From Branchiostoma floridae (Eukaryota > Chordata > Leptocardii > Amphioxiformes > Branchiostomatidae), in NCBI RefSeq assembly GCF_000003815.2, contig NC_049986.1, positions 19,473,027 through 19,537,026 of the forward strand: a DNA stretch of 64,000 bases. The letters are read 5' to 3'. This document shows, piece after piece, positions 45,890-57,000 of this stretch. Within the stretch, counting starts at the first letter, position 1. Each line of letters begins with the position of its first letter. Made by a program: the position numbers and the translations under genes. The notes below the pieces were generated by a model that worked only from the letters and a program-made list of their open reading frames with translations, was not told the DNA's origin and did not search any database.

Positions 45890-47400
45890 GGACGAAGTGT
45901 GATTTTTCCCTGACACCACGTTGACAGTGCGGGTAGAATAGATGGGGAGTTAAGCCTCCCTGATCGTAATCTGAGCCGGATCGTGTTGCTAGCCTAAATG
46001 TCAAACAAAAGGAGGATCCATCTCGGTGTCCGTACCGTGTCAGACACGAAAAGGCGACGCCGTCTCTTCCATTGTTCCCCGCTCAGGATAGACCGATTCT
46101 CCGCATTAATAATGCAAACCGCTGTCACTTCTAGGTTCCACAGCCATGTGTTTAAGTCTCTATTACTATTATACCATACCGGGATGCAATAGTAGATGTT
46201 GATCAGAAAGGTAAAAAACACGTTTATAAGATTCAGAGATTACTTTCGGACGTTTTGATACCCATCACTCTTCTTCCACGTCACTAGAAGGAACTGGCGG
46301 TTCTAGTACATTGTACTGGAAAAGAGTAATAAAAAAGTGGCAGGGAGTTTCGCTGACTAGGGGGGGGGGGGCAATTTTCTTCGGATTTAACTGAACTCTC
46401 TTGCAAATCATATATCATCTGACCGGTTTCTATTATTTTCTAGTTCACATGAGGAAAGGGTATGACGGAGACAAGAGGTTAGATGTAAAGAAAAGGGACA
46501 CTCAACACTTTATTCCAAAATCTAAATTTGAAGAAATATGACAAAAATTTATGTAACTTTTCAAGCGCAACTTATCACATCATTATTGATGAGTTTTAGC
46601 ATGTTATGACGTTACCTGATCGACATATAACTGCATCGATTGATTCTGATATAATTACTTTGCCCCGATATTCAAGGACACCGAAGACACGCTAGCGCCA
46701 TCTGTTATAAACAGTGTAAGGTTTGAGGAATGACTATGTAATATAAGATATATATATAGCATCATTAGCATTGGATTCTTTGGTGTAGTATCTCTGTAAC
46801 ACAGTGACCAATGAATGAGAGAAATTAACTAGAAGCAGGCCCCAGATGCAGTGGGTTGTTATCCACTGTGTCTTGTGCACAGTATTGCAAGGTGGAGCCC
46901 ACCCTCTCCTCCCACCACCGTTTACCTCCCCAACTAACGTCAGGTATAATTTCTTTGCAAACATGGGTGGAGTGAACAAAGTCTTGTGAAGTGTCTTTTG
47001 CAAGGGACACAATAGGCTAGCTAGGAAAGCAAGGAATCAAACCAATCAGCTCTCGTTCTCGCGCCTGCTACAGCAGAGCCACTTGGGAAGTCGACATCAC
47101 TCAAATGCATTCGACACAGGTGTACTGTATGACGCAAAAATAGTGGCTGCTTTACCAAATTATGCAATTATGTATATTGTCATGAACGAAGGTTGGACGT
47201 TTCAGTGGTCTCCTGACGACCATCGCGTGCTCGGAAACATCAGATCACTGTGACGGTGTTAGAGTTGGCCTTGAACCTTGCATGACTCCAGCTTGTTTTT
47301 CTCTTCTTTCTTTCTTAATGGGCTCCATGTAACAAGGCCCGAAGGTCGCTATTTGTACAAGGTTACACGTTACATGAATAGGGCTGAAACAGTATCTCTT
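45890..47400. other. Intergenic, no gene seen
   Basis: Short ORFs only. A G run of 10-11 at about 46360-46370. A tRNA-like repeat lies at 47010-47090. Confidence 0.4.
47005..47092 (-). repeat. tRNA-derived SINE-like fragment
   Basis: On the minus strand, a box A-like tggctctgctgtagcagg (about 47066-47083) and a box B-like ggtttgattcc (about 47030-47040) have tRNA-like spacing. Confidence 0.5.
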
Positions 47401-47404
47401 CTCC

Positions 47405-47700
47405 CTGAGGGTTAGGTCACATAAGTCGCCCGAACGTCTTACTATTCCAAACAGAGCGCACTCTTGGGAAAGCTTAAGGGGGGAACTCTGTCATTTCTTC
47501 GTCGGCAGCAGGGCCATGACTCCTCGTAATTTAGAGCTCGCAGACTCGTCGTCCGATCGATTTTCGCCTAATGTGAGGGGGGTATAATGTGTCCTGCAAA
47601 CGTTATTCGTCTTGTTACAGAAATTGCTGTCTTAGATCCCTGTCGGTGGTTGATTTTGTCACACCTTACAGGCTGGGATTGATTGGCTACCAAAGTTCAA
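47405..47700. mobile_element. Relative of the 32.5-32.9 kb TIR/palindrome element
   Basis: It contains one palindrome arm (cctcgtaatttagagctcgc at about 47522) and further on ccctgtcggtggttgatttt (about 47637), colinear with the complement of 32600-32840. Intervening text has diverged. Confidence 0.6.
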
Positions 47701-47797
47701 GTGAAAATAAATACTATGACTTGTTACACCAATGAAATTATCCCGTGTTGCATCACGGTCAGACAATATCAAACAGTTTGTATTTTTTGCTTTTGTT

Positions 47798-47803
47798 TTT
47801 ATT
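47798..47803 (-). other. Polyadenylation signal of the metallophosphoesterase gene
   Basis: tttatt on the + strand gives AATAAA on the minus strand, about 215 bp downstream of the stop codon at 48017-48019. Confidence 0.5.
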
Positions 47804-48016
47804 TCTAGATATCATTAAAAAAACACATTCTAAGTCATAAAAACGTTATAAATGAAGTGCGACACATTGAAAATCTTATTCATACTGAGATATTTACATG
47901 TGGTTCTTTACAGTTAGGTTGGCTATACAAAATTCTGTGTTGAAATTAAGATAACAATGTGCCTAGTTCCTTCGACAAAATAAAAGAAATAAAGGAGATG
48001 TTTCCCGATACTATTT

Positions 48017-51000
48017 CTAGTGAGCAGCTTGGTGAGCAGGCTGACTGACCACCTCCACTATTCCGTCTTCTTCCGCCGGTGGGACTATCTTCACGTACGT
48101 CACCTGAAATAGAAGGCAGAAACGTCACTTTCCAATAATTCAACACACAAAAAATATGATATGTATTAAAATCGGTCTAAACTGTTGGATATAAGCATAC
48201 AATTTAGAATTAATATTATATGCTTATATCCAGCACGACCAGCAGTAAAGACTGATAGCCACTAGGAGGCCCATTGATATTATTTCGTTTACGTATGTCA
48301 CCCATTCTTCGTAAACGTGTGCAATTGGGGGTTGGAAATGGTAAAAAAAAAATTTCTCCGTGAAGCTTACTTATTAGGCCTATTTTGTTACTACTCTTGT
48401 TGACTATCGCCAACAAGTTTTGGATGTTGCTTAGAACTTTCCTATTTTGAGATACTGACTTTTTTCCGCTGTGATGTCACTTATATTTTTGTCATATAAA
48501 AATAGCGTGTTGACCGAAATATTACGTGTTCTACAAGATTTATTCAAAGGCACGGACCGTTTTTCTGATTTCTGTCGAAGCGTATGCCCTCGGCGCACAT
48601 ATCAATGGGTAACACTTGATAGTTTCGCTTGTTTCCTTTGAGATATTGCCTAAAATTGTACTAAATAACATCGGTAAATTGTGAAAAAATAAAACACACA
48701 ACACTATTTTTCCTGATGTGCAGACAAAACTGGCGATAATTACTTCACTTTCATCTATACGAAAAAGAAAGAATGGTGGAATGCCACAGTGAAAATAGTT
48801 GGAATGAAAGTATATGCGCTTTACCTAGAGATACCAATGAACTATGGTAACGTAAGTCAGTACATTGGTAACGTAAGTCAATTATCTCATATATCACCTA
48901 AATGACTTCTTTATTGGTACAAATGTGTTTTTTTCTAAGTTGTGTCTAAGCGGAAGTAACATGTGGGTAACGTTTCGTAGTTCCGTTGGCTTCCTTTTGA
49001 GAAATTACCTAAAATTGTACCACTTAAGATAAAAAATGGGTACAAATGAAAGTCACAAACTTTTTTTGTCTAGCGTGCAGACAAAACTAGCGATATCTAC
49101 TTCACATCCATCCTTATAAAGGACAAAGAACTGTAGAACATATTAATGAAAATAATTGGAACAAAACTATATGTTCTTACGGTGGTTAACATATTAGTAA
49201 GTATAGTAACGTAAGTCAACACCAAGGTAACCGCATGAAGCATCCCTACATGTGGCTATATATATTCTATAGTCACCACAACGACTAATCTGTGTTAGCT
49301 AATGATGCAAGGCATGTTGTATACGTCTATTTTGTATCACTTTTCCAAATGGTAACGTAAGTCAACATGGCGAAATTGCAATTCACTGACCACGATATAT
49401 CGTGCATACATGACTGTGGACAGGAAGCTAGTGTAGAAATGCAACTCCCACAAGTTCTGACAACTGTCAGTCAAATATATTCAACAATCGAATAGCTTCT
49501 GGATCACTTTTGGCTCACTTTCGATGCATAGCACTCCTCTATGTGTGTAAGTGTAGCCTCAGAAAATGTGAACATTCTTTGGGACTTTCCCGTCGCTTGT
49601 GGCTTTTCAACCACACACAGCACGTCGGCGGGCTCGATCCACAGGTCGTCTTTCCTTCGTGGCCATTTAAACTTCTGTCCCGCTTGTTGCATGAATCGGA
49701 CACAGTACTCTCCATCGTCTACATCCTCAACAACTCCGACGTACCAATTGGAGTCGTAAACTGCTGCCACATAGTCATCGATTTGGATAGTCGCAGATGC
49801 CTCTGCCGCGGTAGGACCTGTCTTCGTAGAGATCTTTTGCGTTTCCCACTTGCAAGTTGTACTTGTACGAAACCCATTTGTGTCAAAACATCGCTCACAG
49901 TAGCATGTCGTGGACCTCGACTCAATCTCTCCCAGCCTTCCAACCACAGCGTGGAACGACATAGTGCCAGGTATCGCTTTTACTTGTCCATACTTCTCTG
50001 CAAGGTAAGCCTGACTTTCCTGACATTCGGCTTTGTGGACAAACATATACTTAATGGCACTTTTCTCCTGTTGCGACGCCCACTTGTAGAAATCATGCGC
50101 GTCTTGGATCGTCGTTTCTTGGTGGTTTACTGCTTGGTCGGCCATTCTCTTCGCAGTGCCACCAACGCCGTCGCATGGCCCTTTGCCGTGACCGGCTTCG
50201 AAATAGTTCCAGCACGCAGGTACTCCAAAGAGAGATTCGTGGTCAGAAAGAATGCTGAACATTGTCTTGTTTCGGTACTGGGAGCTGGGGCTATCTGTCC
50301 AGTAATGGATATACTTCAAGTGAGGATGTCTCTGCTTGACTTCAGGCACAACCCTCTTTAATATAGCAAACACAGTTGCCGCATTGTGCCCTAATTCGTC
50401 AGAGACTACACAGATCGATTCATGATGTAGTTCTCCGTTTTCACTTTTGTAGTAAATAACGGTTGGATGTAGTGTGACCATATCACAGTTCCAGTACGCC
50501 GATTGGATCTCGTCATTACTCTTAACCTTGTAGTTTTCGGCAAAGTCCATTTGAATCACAATGTGATTTTGATCCAGGTTTTCTTTTAGAGTTTTTAACT
50601 GACTGTACTGTTCGTTTGCACGAGCAACGTGCTGTCGGAAATGTGGCACCTCTTCTTTGAACTTAGCACAAAACGCTGTTGTCTCCACTTCTGACGTCAC
50701 AATTTTCATTTTCTTTTTTCCATCAACTTCCACTCTTTTCCATTCATCGTATTTAATGTTCCCATCTGGTGGCAGGTTTGATAGAAGTGATTCAACCTTG
50801 TCTGCATCCGGAAAAGCCTGGAGGAAGTTATCTGGGTTTGTTGTCTTTACACAATTGTATTGCTTTAGTGTCTTTAGCTTTAACGCGAAGTTCTGGTGCT
50901 TTGTGCAGAGACAGGTGTTCCTAGATAGGAAACACGCTAGTTTCATATTTTGCGGTCTCATCTTGGCAAAATGACTTAGTGAGATTTTGATACCCGTTTC

Positions 51001-54000
51001 CCCTTCAAACTTATCTCTTAGAGTAGACAGATAGTTTGATAGTACTCTGACTTGCAACTTCTCCTTCCCAACTTTCTTGCAATCATTTTTTCCTGGCATC
51101 ATCCTGGAGTTATCATCTCTTTCCAGGAACTCTTGAACTTGTCGCCGTAGTCGTGCCCGCGCAAGGGAACGTCTGGTATTCCTGTGTTTGGTGTTTCGTG
51201 CGTTTCTGGCAACCCCAAGTTCCTTGGAAAGTGTACACGGTGGTCAAAAAGGCCCTCAAAAATCCTCACTCGCAAATCATGCATATGGATGAGGAAATCA
51301 ATGTCAATCATCCATTTCACTACTGGCAACAATAGCTGATTGGTTTACGCCGTTGTAGGCGGGGATTACATTTGTTTTGGTCGCTCCAAGTGGAGCTAAT
51401 TTTTTACGCGAACTTGCTCTTTTGATATGCGCGTCTTTTCTCCGCCCCCATTGTTCTCCACTTACCAGGTTAACAATACCTGAGCTTTTCTGTCGGCCAT
51501 TCTCACGCTGGAGCTCGGCATTGAAACCACCGTTTTAATTCTTTCTGAACTATATATTTGTCTATATATTACCCAACATGCTAAAACTAAACCTTAGGTG
51601 AGCAAAGATCGAAGGAGTTACCGTCACTCCCGGGTCACCGCTTGGGACGGAGCAGTGGGCGTCGTTTACAGACACAACCCGGAAAATTATCCGTGCCTTT
51701 TTACACACACACACATACAAAAAGTTGAGTGATAGAAATTCAGTAGTTTTTCGGCGAAGATGAGTATCTATATCTAGAACATGAAAGCTCACCATACTAG
51801 TATACTTAGACCCAAACGTAACGAACCCCTTGATATATTGCGTCTTTGACCAAAGTCCCGGTGTGTCTGTTCCTGTCCTGTATAAACAACGACTCAATTT
51901 AAATATAAGACAATAATTGCAACCTACGTTTTTTGATAAACGTGTTCTCTCAAATAACAAACTCCTTATATTCTCGTCATTCTGTAAATGAACTAGGTCC
52001 ATACCAGCGCTTGACGTGGCGAATGTATCGATATCGGTAATACGCTGGGCATTACATCACATGGTAAACTTCAAACTGTCGTCCTTTGCCCCGCAATTTT
52101 CTTTGTTTAAATTATACCTTATACTATAGAATGGATTTGAAGTAGTAATAAAACGCATGGTAACACGGACGAAAGCATAGCAACCGCAACACCATGAAAA
52201 TTCACCCAACTTACCGTGACCGGGCGCAGAACTGCAAGATTCAGCGGGGCGGCGTAGAGCCCGCCCGCCCGTAATATAAACACAACCCGGCCTTTCCTAC
52301 GGAAGTCTAATATTCTCTCCCCCTCTCTCTCACTCCACACGCACACACAGACATACACACACACAATTGAACGGCAAGACACCAGTTTAGTTTCTTGGTG
52401 AAGTGAAATTCATATTTTGAACATTTGCACGGAAGCTTACCGCACACGGAGAACGCAATGCACACTGACCTCACGACAAAGCGCGTCTTCAAATCAAGAT
52501 TCACGAACCGGCGTGTCTAGTCCTGTCCTACAAAATAACTAAAAAAATTAAGAAAAAACTTCGTTCTCCGCTATTTGTAGAAACAATTTTATATTCCCGT
52601 GAATTTTGTAACAGAATCTGCAGTTCGCAATTCACTAAGCTTTGTAACATTACACACCCAAGCGTTTGATGTGCTATCGGCTTGCATACACTAGGCGAAA
52701 AAATTAAACTTTTGGCGCCCTTGGTAGAAAAATGAAAAACGGTTCATTACTACAAAGAAAAAGATTTAGACTTAACTATCAAAGAAGCACAGTAGTAGAT
52801 CAAACTTTTGTGAAGTAGGGGGTCAGATATGTAGTGTTGTTACCTGACAGCGGAACCGGATGAAACCGGTTTTCTCTTTTGTTTACAAAAGTCGAAAAGA
52901 CGCCATTTTACTATTTGGAACCTCGTTCAAAATTTCTAAAATAATCTTAACTATGGGAGAAAGTGCAGCTGCGAAAGTGCACTAAAGATCTTGTAGAATT
53001 AATGGTAGCTTCTTGCAGACACAACAAACTGTACAAATAATTTGCTACAGCCAATTCTCTCTCAAATTTCGCGCCTGGGACGACAACAATGGGGCCACGC
53101 CAGCTCATTTCCATATCACTGCCGTCCCAGGTAAGTTGTTGTAGTAAGAACGTAAGAAGGCAAGAACAAACCGCTCTGATGTTCGCCGACAACCTAATTA
53201 TAAGTCAAGAGCATAGCCATTCTTCCACGTGAAAATCTGAACAAAACGCACAATTCGTATTTTGAGCCATATCTCCCGGTAGTTAACACTTAAGCTGACC
53301 AAAAAAACTCCATCGTGAAGAAAAAACTATCGCCGCCATCTTGGAGAAAAATCAATCGATTCTCTTCCATCGCTGTGGAACTATGGGACAAAACGTAGTG
53401 AAAATGTGACAAAATTAGCTAAAATGTCGTAGACACTTAAAACTGCATAAGGTGAACTATTCTTAGAGGTCCTAAAGTCTAAAGCATAGGTCAAAGCTTT
53501 GCCTGGTGCGTAAAATAGAGCATTAAATTCAAAGTTCAAAGTTCAGTGACCCAAAACGACCTCCAATACGCACATGGCACAGCGGGCGATTTGAAGCGTT
53601 TTGCACATGGTCATCCCAAATAATTGAGATATTTTTAAGGCAAACTAATGTAATTTTCGTGTGCATATATTTTTTTCCTGATGTGATAATCATATCGTGC
53701 GTTATGTTGGATGAAATTTGTGTTGTTTTTTTCACACCGCCACGGCTCGCGCGGGCCCGCTTGTGGGCGGAGCACTTTGGCCTGGCAACGCGGATAATAC
53801 CCTAGCAACGTGACCACCGTGGTNNNNNNNNNNNNNNNNNNNNNNNNNNNNNNNNNNNNNNNNNNNNNNNNNNNNNNNNNNNNNNNNNNNNNNNNNNNNN
53901 NNNNNNNNNNNNNNNNNNNNNNNNNNNNNNNNNNNNNNNNNNNNNNNNNNNNNNNNNNNNNNNNNNNNNNNNNNNNNNNNNNNNNNNNNNNNNNNNNNNN

Positions 54001-57000
54001 NNNNNNNNNNNNNNNNNNNNNNNNNNNNNNNNNNNNNNNNNNNNNNNNNNNNNNNNNNNNNNNNNNNNNNNNNNNNNNNNNNNNNNNNNNNNNNNNNNNN
54101 NNNNNNNNNNNNNNNNNNNNNNNNNNNNNNNNNNNNNNNNNNNNNNNNNNNNNNNNNNNNNNNNNNNNNNNNNNNNNNNNNNNNNNNNNNNNNNNNNNNN
54201 NNNNNNNNNNNNNNNNNNNNNNNNNNNNNNNNNNNNNNNNNNNNNNNNNNNNNNNNNNNNNNNNNNNNNNNNNNNNNNNNNNNNNNNNNNNNNNNNNNNN
54301 NNNNNNNNNNNNNNNNNNNNNNNNNNNNNNNNNNNNNNNNNNNNNNNNNNNNNNNNNNNNNNNNNNNNNNNNNNNNNNNNNNNNNNNNNNNNNNNNNNNN
54401 NNNNNNNNNNNNNNNNNNNNNNNNNNNNNNNNNNNNNNNNNNNNNNNNNNNNNNNNNNNNNNNNNNNNNNNNNNNNNNNNNNNNNNNNNNNNNNNNNNNN
54501 NNNNNNNNNNNNNNNNNNNNNNNNNNNNNNNNNNNNNNNNNNNNNNNNNNNNNNNNNNNNNNNNNNNCTATACGCCCTTTGGATTTCTGCTCTGTCTTTC
54601 CCCATGATCTATATAGAATGCAAAATTCACAATGCATTTCCATTAAACTATGCACAACAGCAATGGCGTATAGTTTAGGGTAGTGAGTTCAAGTTGTCAT
54701 GCCAGCTAGTGAGTTTATTACTCCAAGGTATAAATGTTTACTTACGTTACCATTTGCTAAAGAATCTATGCAGATATCTACATAAAGCCCACTGTGCTGA
54801 CTGAACTATCATGCTGTCCCTACAAAAACACAAATAGGAATGATGGACATTGTCTCGTTTATCAAAAATAGGCCCATCATAAACAATAACGCTAAAGTTG
54901 ACTTACGTTACCAATGCCATGTGTTTCTAATCATTCGGATTTCTTCATAAACAAGCGGGTTTTGACCAATCTTTTAACCTTATGACTTAACTCCTCTATT
55001 ATGACAGCGACTTAGGGTTATTCCTGGTACTTAGATGGACAATATTACAAACTCACCGGTCTGTAAATAGTAGATGGCTCTCAGTAAATGATGAAATAAG
55101 TTTGGCGACGCTCTTCAAGGTCCGGACGGCGCCAAAACTGGAACTCAGAGAGAGACTGACCTCTGGCATGGCCTCTGACATACCCTTCTCATCGCCCTGA
55201 TATGTAATCCTGATTATCCTATTAAACGCGGTATGTTCGCTTACCCGTTATGTACTAGTAACGTAAGTCAACGGGTAACGTAAGTCAATTTTGACAATAA
55301 ACTGGCAAAAAAAAGCTACACTGTAAGGTTGCAGAACCGAATCGCGGGTGATAAGTACTTACCTGGTTGTGCCCTTTCTTATGAATGGCATACCAAGACT
55401 GCTCTTTCTAATTGGAGCAGTAATAATGGTAACGTAAGCTTGAATTCAAAAACTGTCAAAACGCACCGAGCTGTAATCTAGCTGTAATATATCATTAGAC
55501 AGTTATCCATTTCCCCTATCGAGTCTTTGGTAGTATACTACATATATTGGCCGATGGAAACATATCAAGAATGCAGGGAAATCACACTTTAGTGACTAAT
55601 TTCTGTTCACCAGTCTTTGTAACGTAAGTCAAAGTTAAAAACTTGCGACAGGCATAAAAAGGGGCATTGCGTGAGATAGAGACATCTTGGATAAACTTCG
55701 CCGCTTGTTTCGTACTAGCCTTCATGACAGGTACAAATCGACGGCAAACGCTGATTCAAGAAACGCGTTTTTAACTATGTAAATGCAGTGCAAAGTGTGT
55801 TTTTTGGATTTGCGACAGGTGTTTTTTGACGGTCTCAGACGAAAACCATGCCCTGTACGATCAAAAAACAGCTTACCAGGAGAGTAAAAAGGCTACTAGT
55901 TATATTTCTAGTATCTACTAGTGACATTAAACCACCAAAGTCAACGTTCAAGCGTAATTTAGTAATTTGCTATGCCGATATTCTCGTGCGACATCAATTG
56001 CACACGTTTATGAAGAATGGGTGATGTGAATGTTATCTTTCCACAGTAACTCGACATGCCGTGGGATCCTTTATTATGATATTGGTTAGGTGGGTGGGTG
56101 GGTTTAGGAAAAATAAAGTTTGATAATGGGCCTCCTAACGGCCTTCTACAGTACTGAAACGAACTCTAGCTATCCGCAATACCGTGTATGACCAGCTGCA
56201 GGCTCCATTGTTCGCGTACAGAATATCCTGCCCCCTGCAACCCCCCGCCCTTGCCTTTTACGTCATCCAGGAGTTAGGGTTAGCGTCAGGCTGATATTTG
56301 AATTTGATTGTTAAGGTTAGTGCTACGTCAGTGTGTGTCTGATAGAGGAGGTGGCTCCTACCTCCTTGACACCCCGGGACCAGGCCCCGCTGTTGGCATA
56401 CAGCACCTCCTGTCCCCTGGCACCCCTGTGCCTCTCCGTGATCCAGTAGTGCGTGTGCGCCAGGATGACCACGTCCTCCTCACACGTCTGCAGGAACCCG
56501 CTGAAGTCAAACATCATCGCCATCACCATGTTCATCGTCTCATCAGAGCCATTCTACAGGGAGGGGGGGGGGAGATTATCGTTAATCTTATTGAAGAACG
56601 ACTACAAAATGTTTTTATTTTGCATCACCATCACCATCTTCATCGTCTCATCAGGGCCATTCTGCATGGAGAAGGGGGCGAATTTATCGTGAACTTTATT
56701 GAAGAACGACTCTAAAGTGCCGACAATAATTTCACCAGGTTGGTAGAACATTGATTGGGAGGGGGCCAGAGTCATAGACAGGGAAGACAACAGACGACTC
56801 AGGTGGATTAAAGAGGCGGTATGGATAAGAAAGTCAGCCCCAGTGATGAATCGGGGCGAGGGGGGCCCGGGGATACAAACTTGGACACGTTTGGGATAAT
56901 CTTCTCGTCGCAAAAGCGCCACCTACATCGGCTACATATAGCGGCGAGAAGCAGAACTACAGTCAGAAGCTCTGAGGAAGGTGTCTGATAGACACCGAAA

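Larger units (their letters stand above)
48251..56152. mobile_element. Large (about 7.9 kb) DNA transposon inside the last phosphoesterase intron
   Basis: Inverted ends: taggaggcccatt at 48263-48275 versus aatgggcctccta at 56125-56137. Inside them a 30-bp block, tcacccattcttcgtaaacg and on (48298-48327), is complementary to 55995-56024 with one mismatch. Outermost actg/cagt at 48251 and 56149-56152 are my best border guess; a target-site duplication is not evident. Inside are a 532-residue DDE-like ORF (49504-51102, minus) and clusters of a 14-bp motif near both ends. There is also a duplicated GC-richer block at 51.6-52.6 kb and a 744-N gap. The host intron is 48104-56361, so the element occupies about 95% of it. 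The family is not one I can name. Confidence 0.7.

Noticed and set aside
46734-47012. 92-residue minus ORF
   Set aside because: Overlaps a tRNA-like repeat and lacks any supporting feature.
49510-50361. 283-residue + strand ORF
   Set aside because: Antisense shadow of the transposase-like gene, which has motif-level support.
53732-54655. Three ORFs of 265-307 residues on both strands
   Set aside because: They span the 744-N gap and carry no readable sequence.
56308-56715. 135-residue + strand ORF with His-rich stretch
   Set aside because: Antisense to the phosphoesterase exon and its tandem-duplicated edge.
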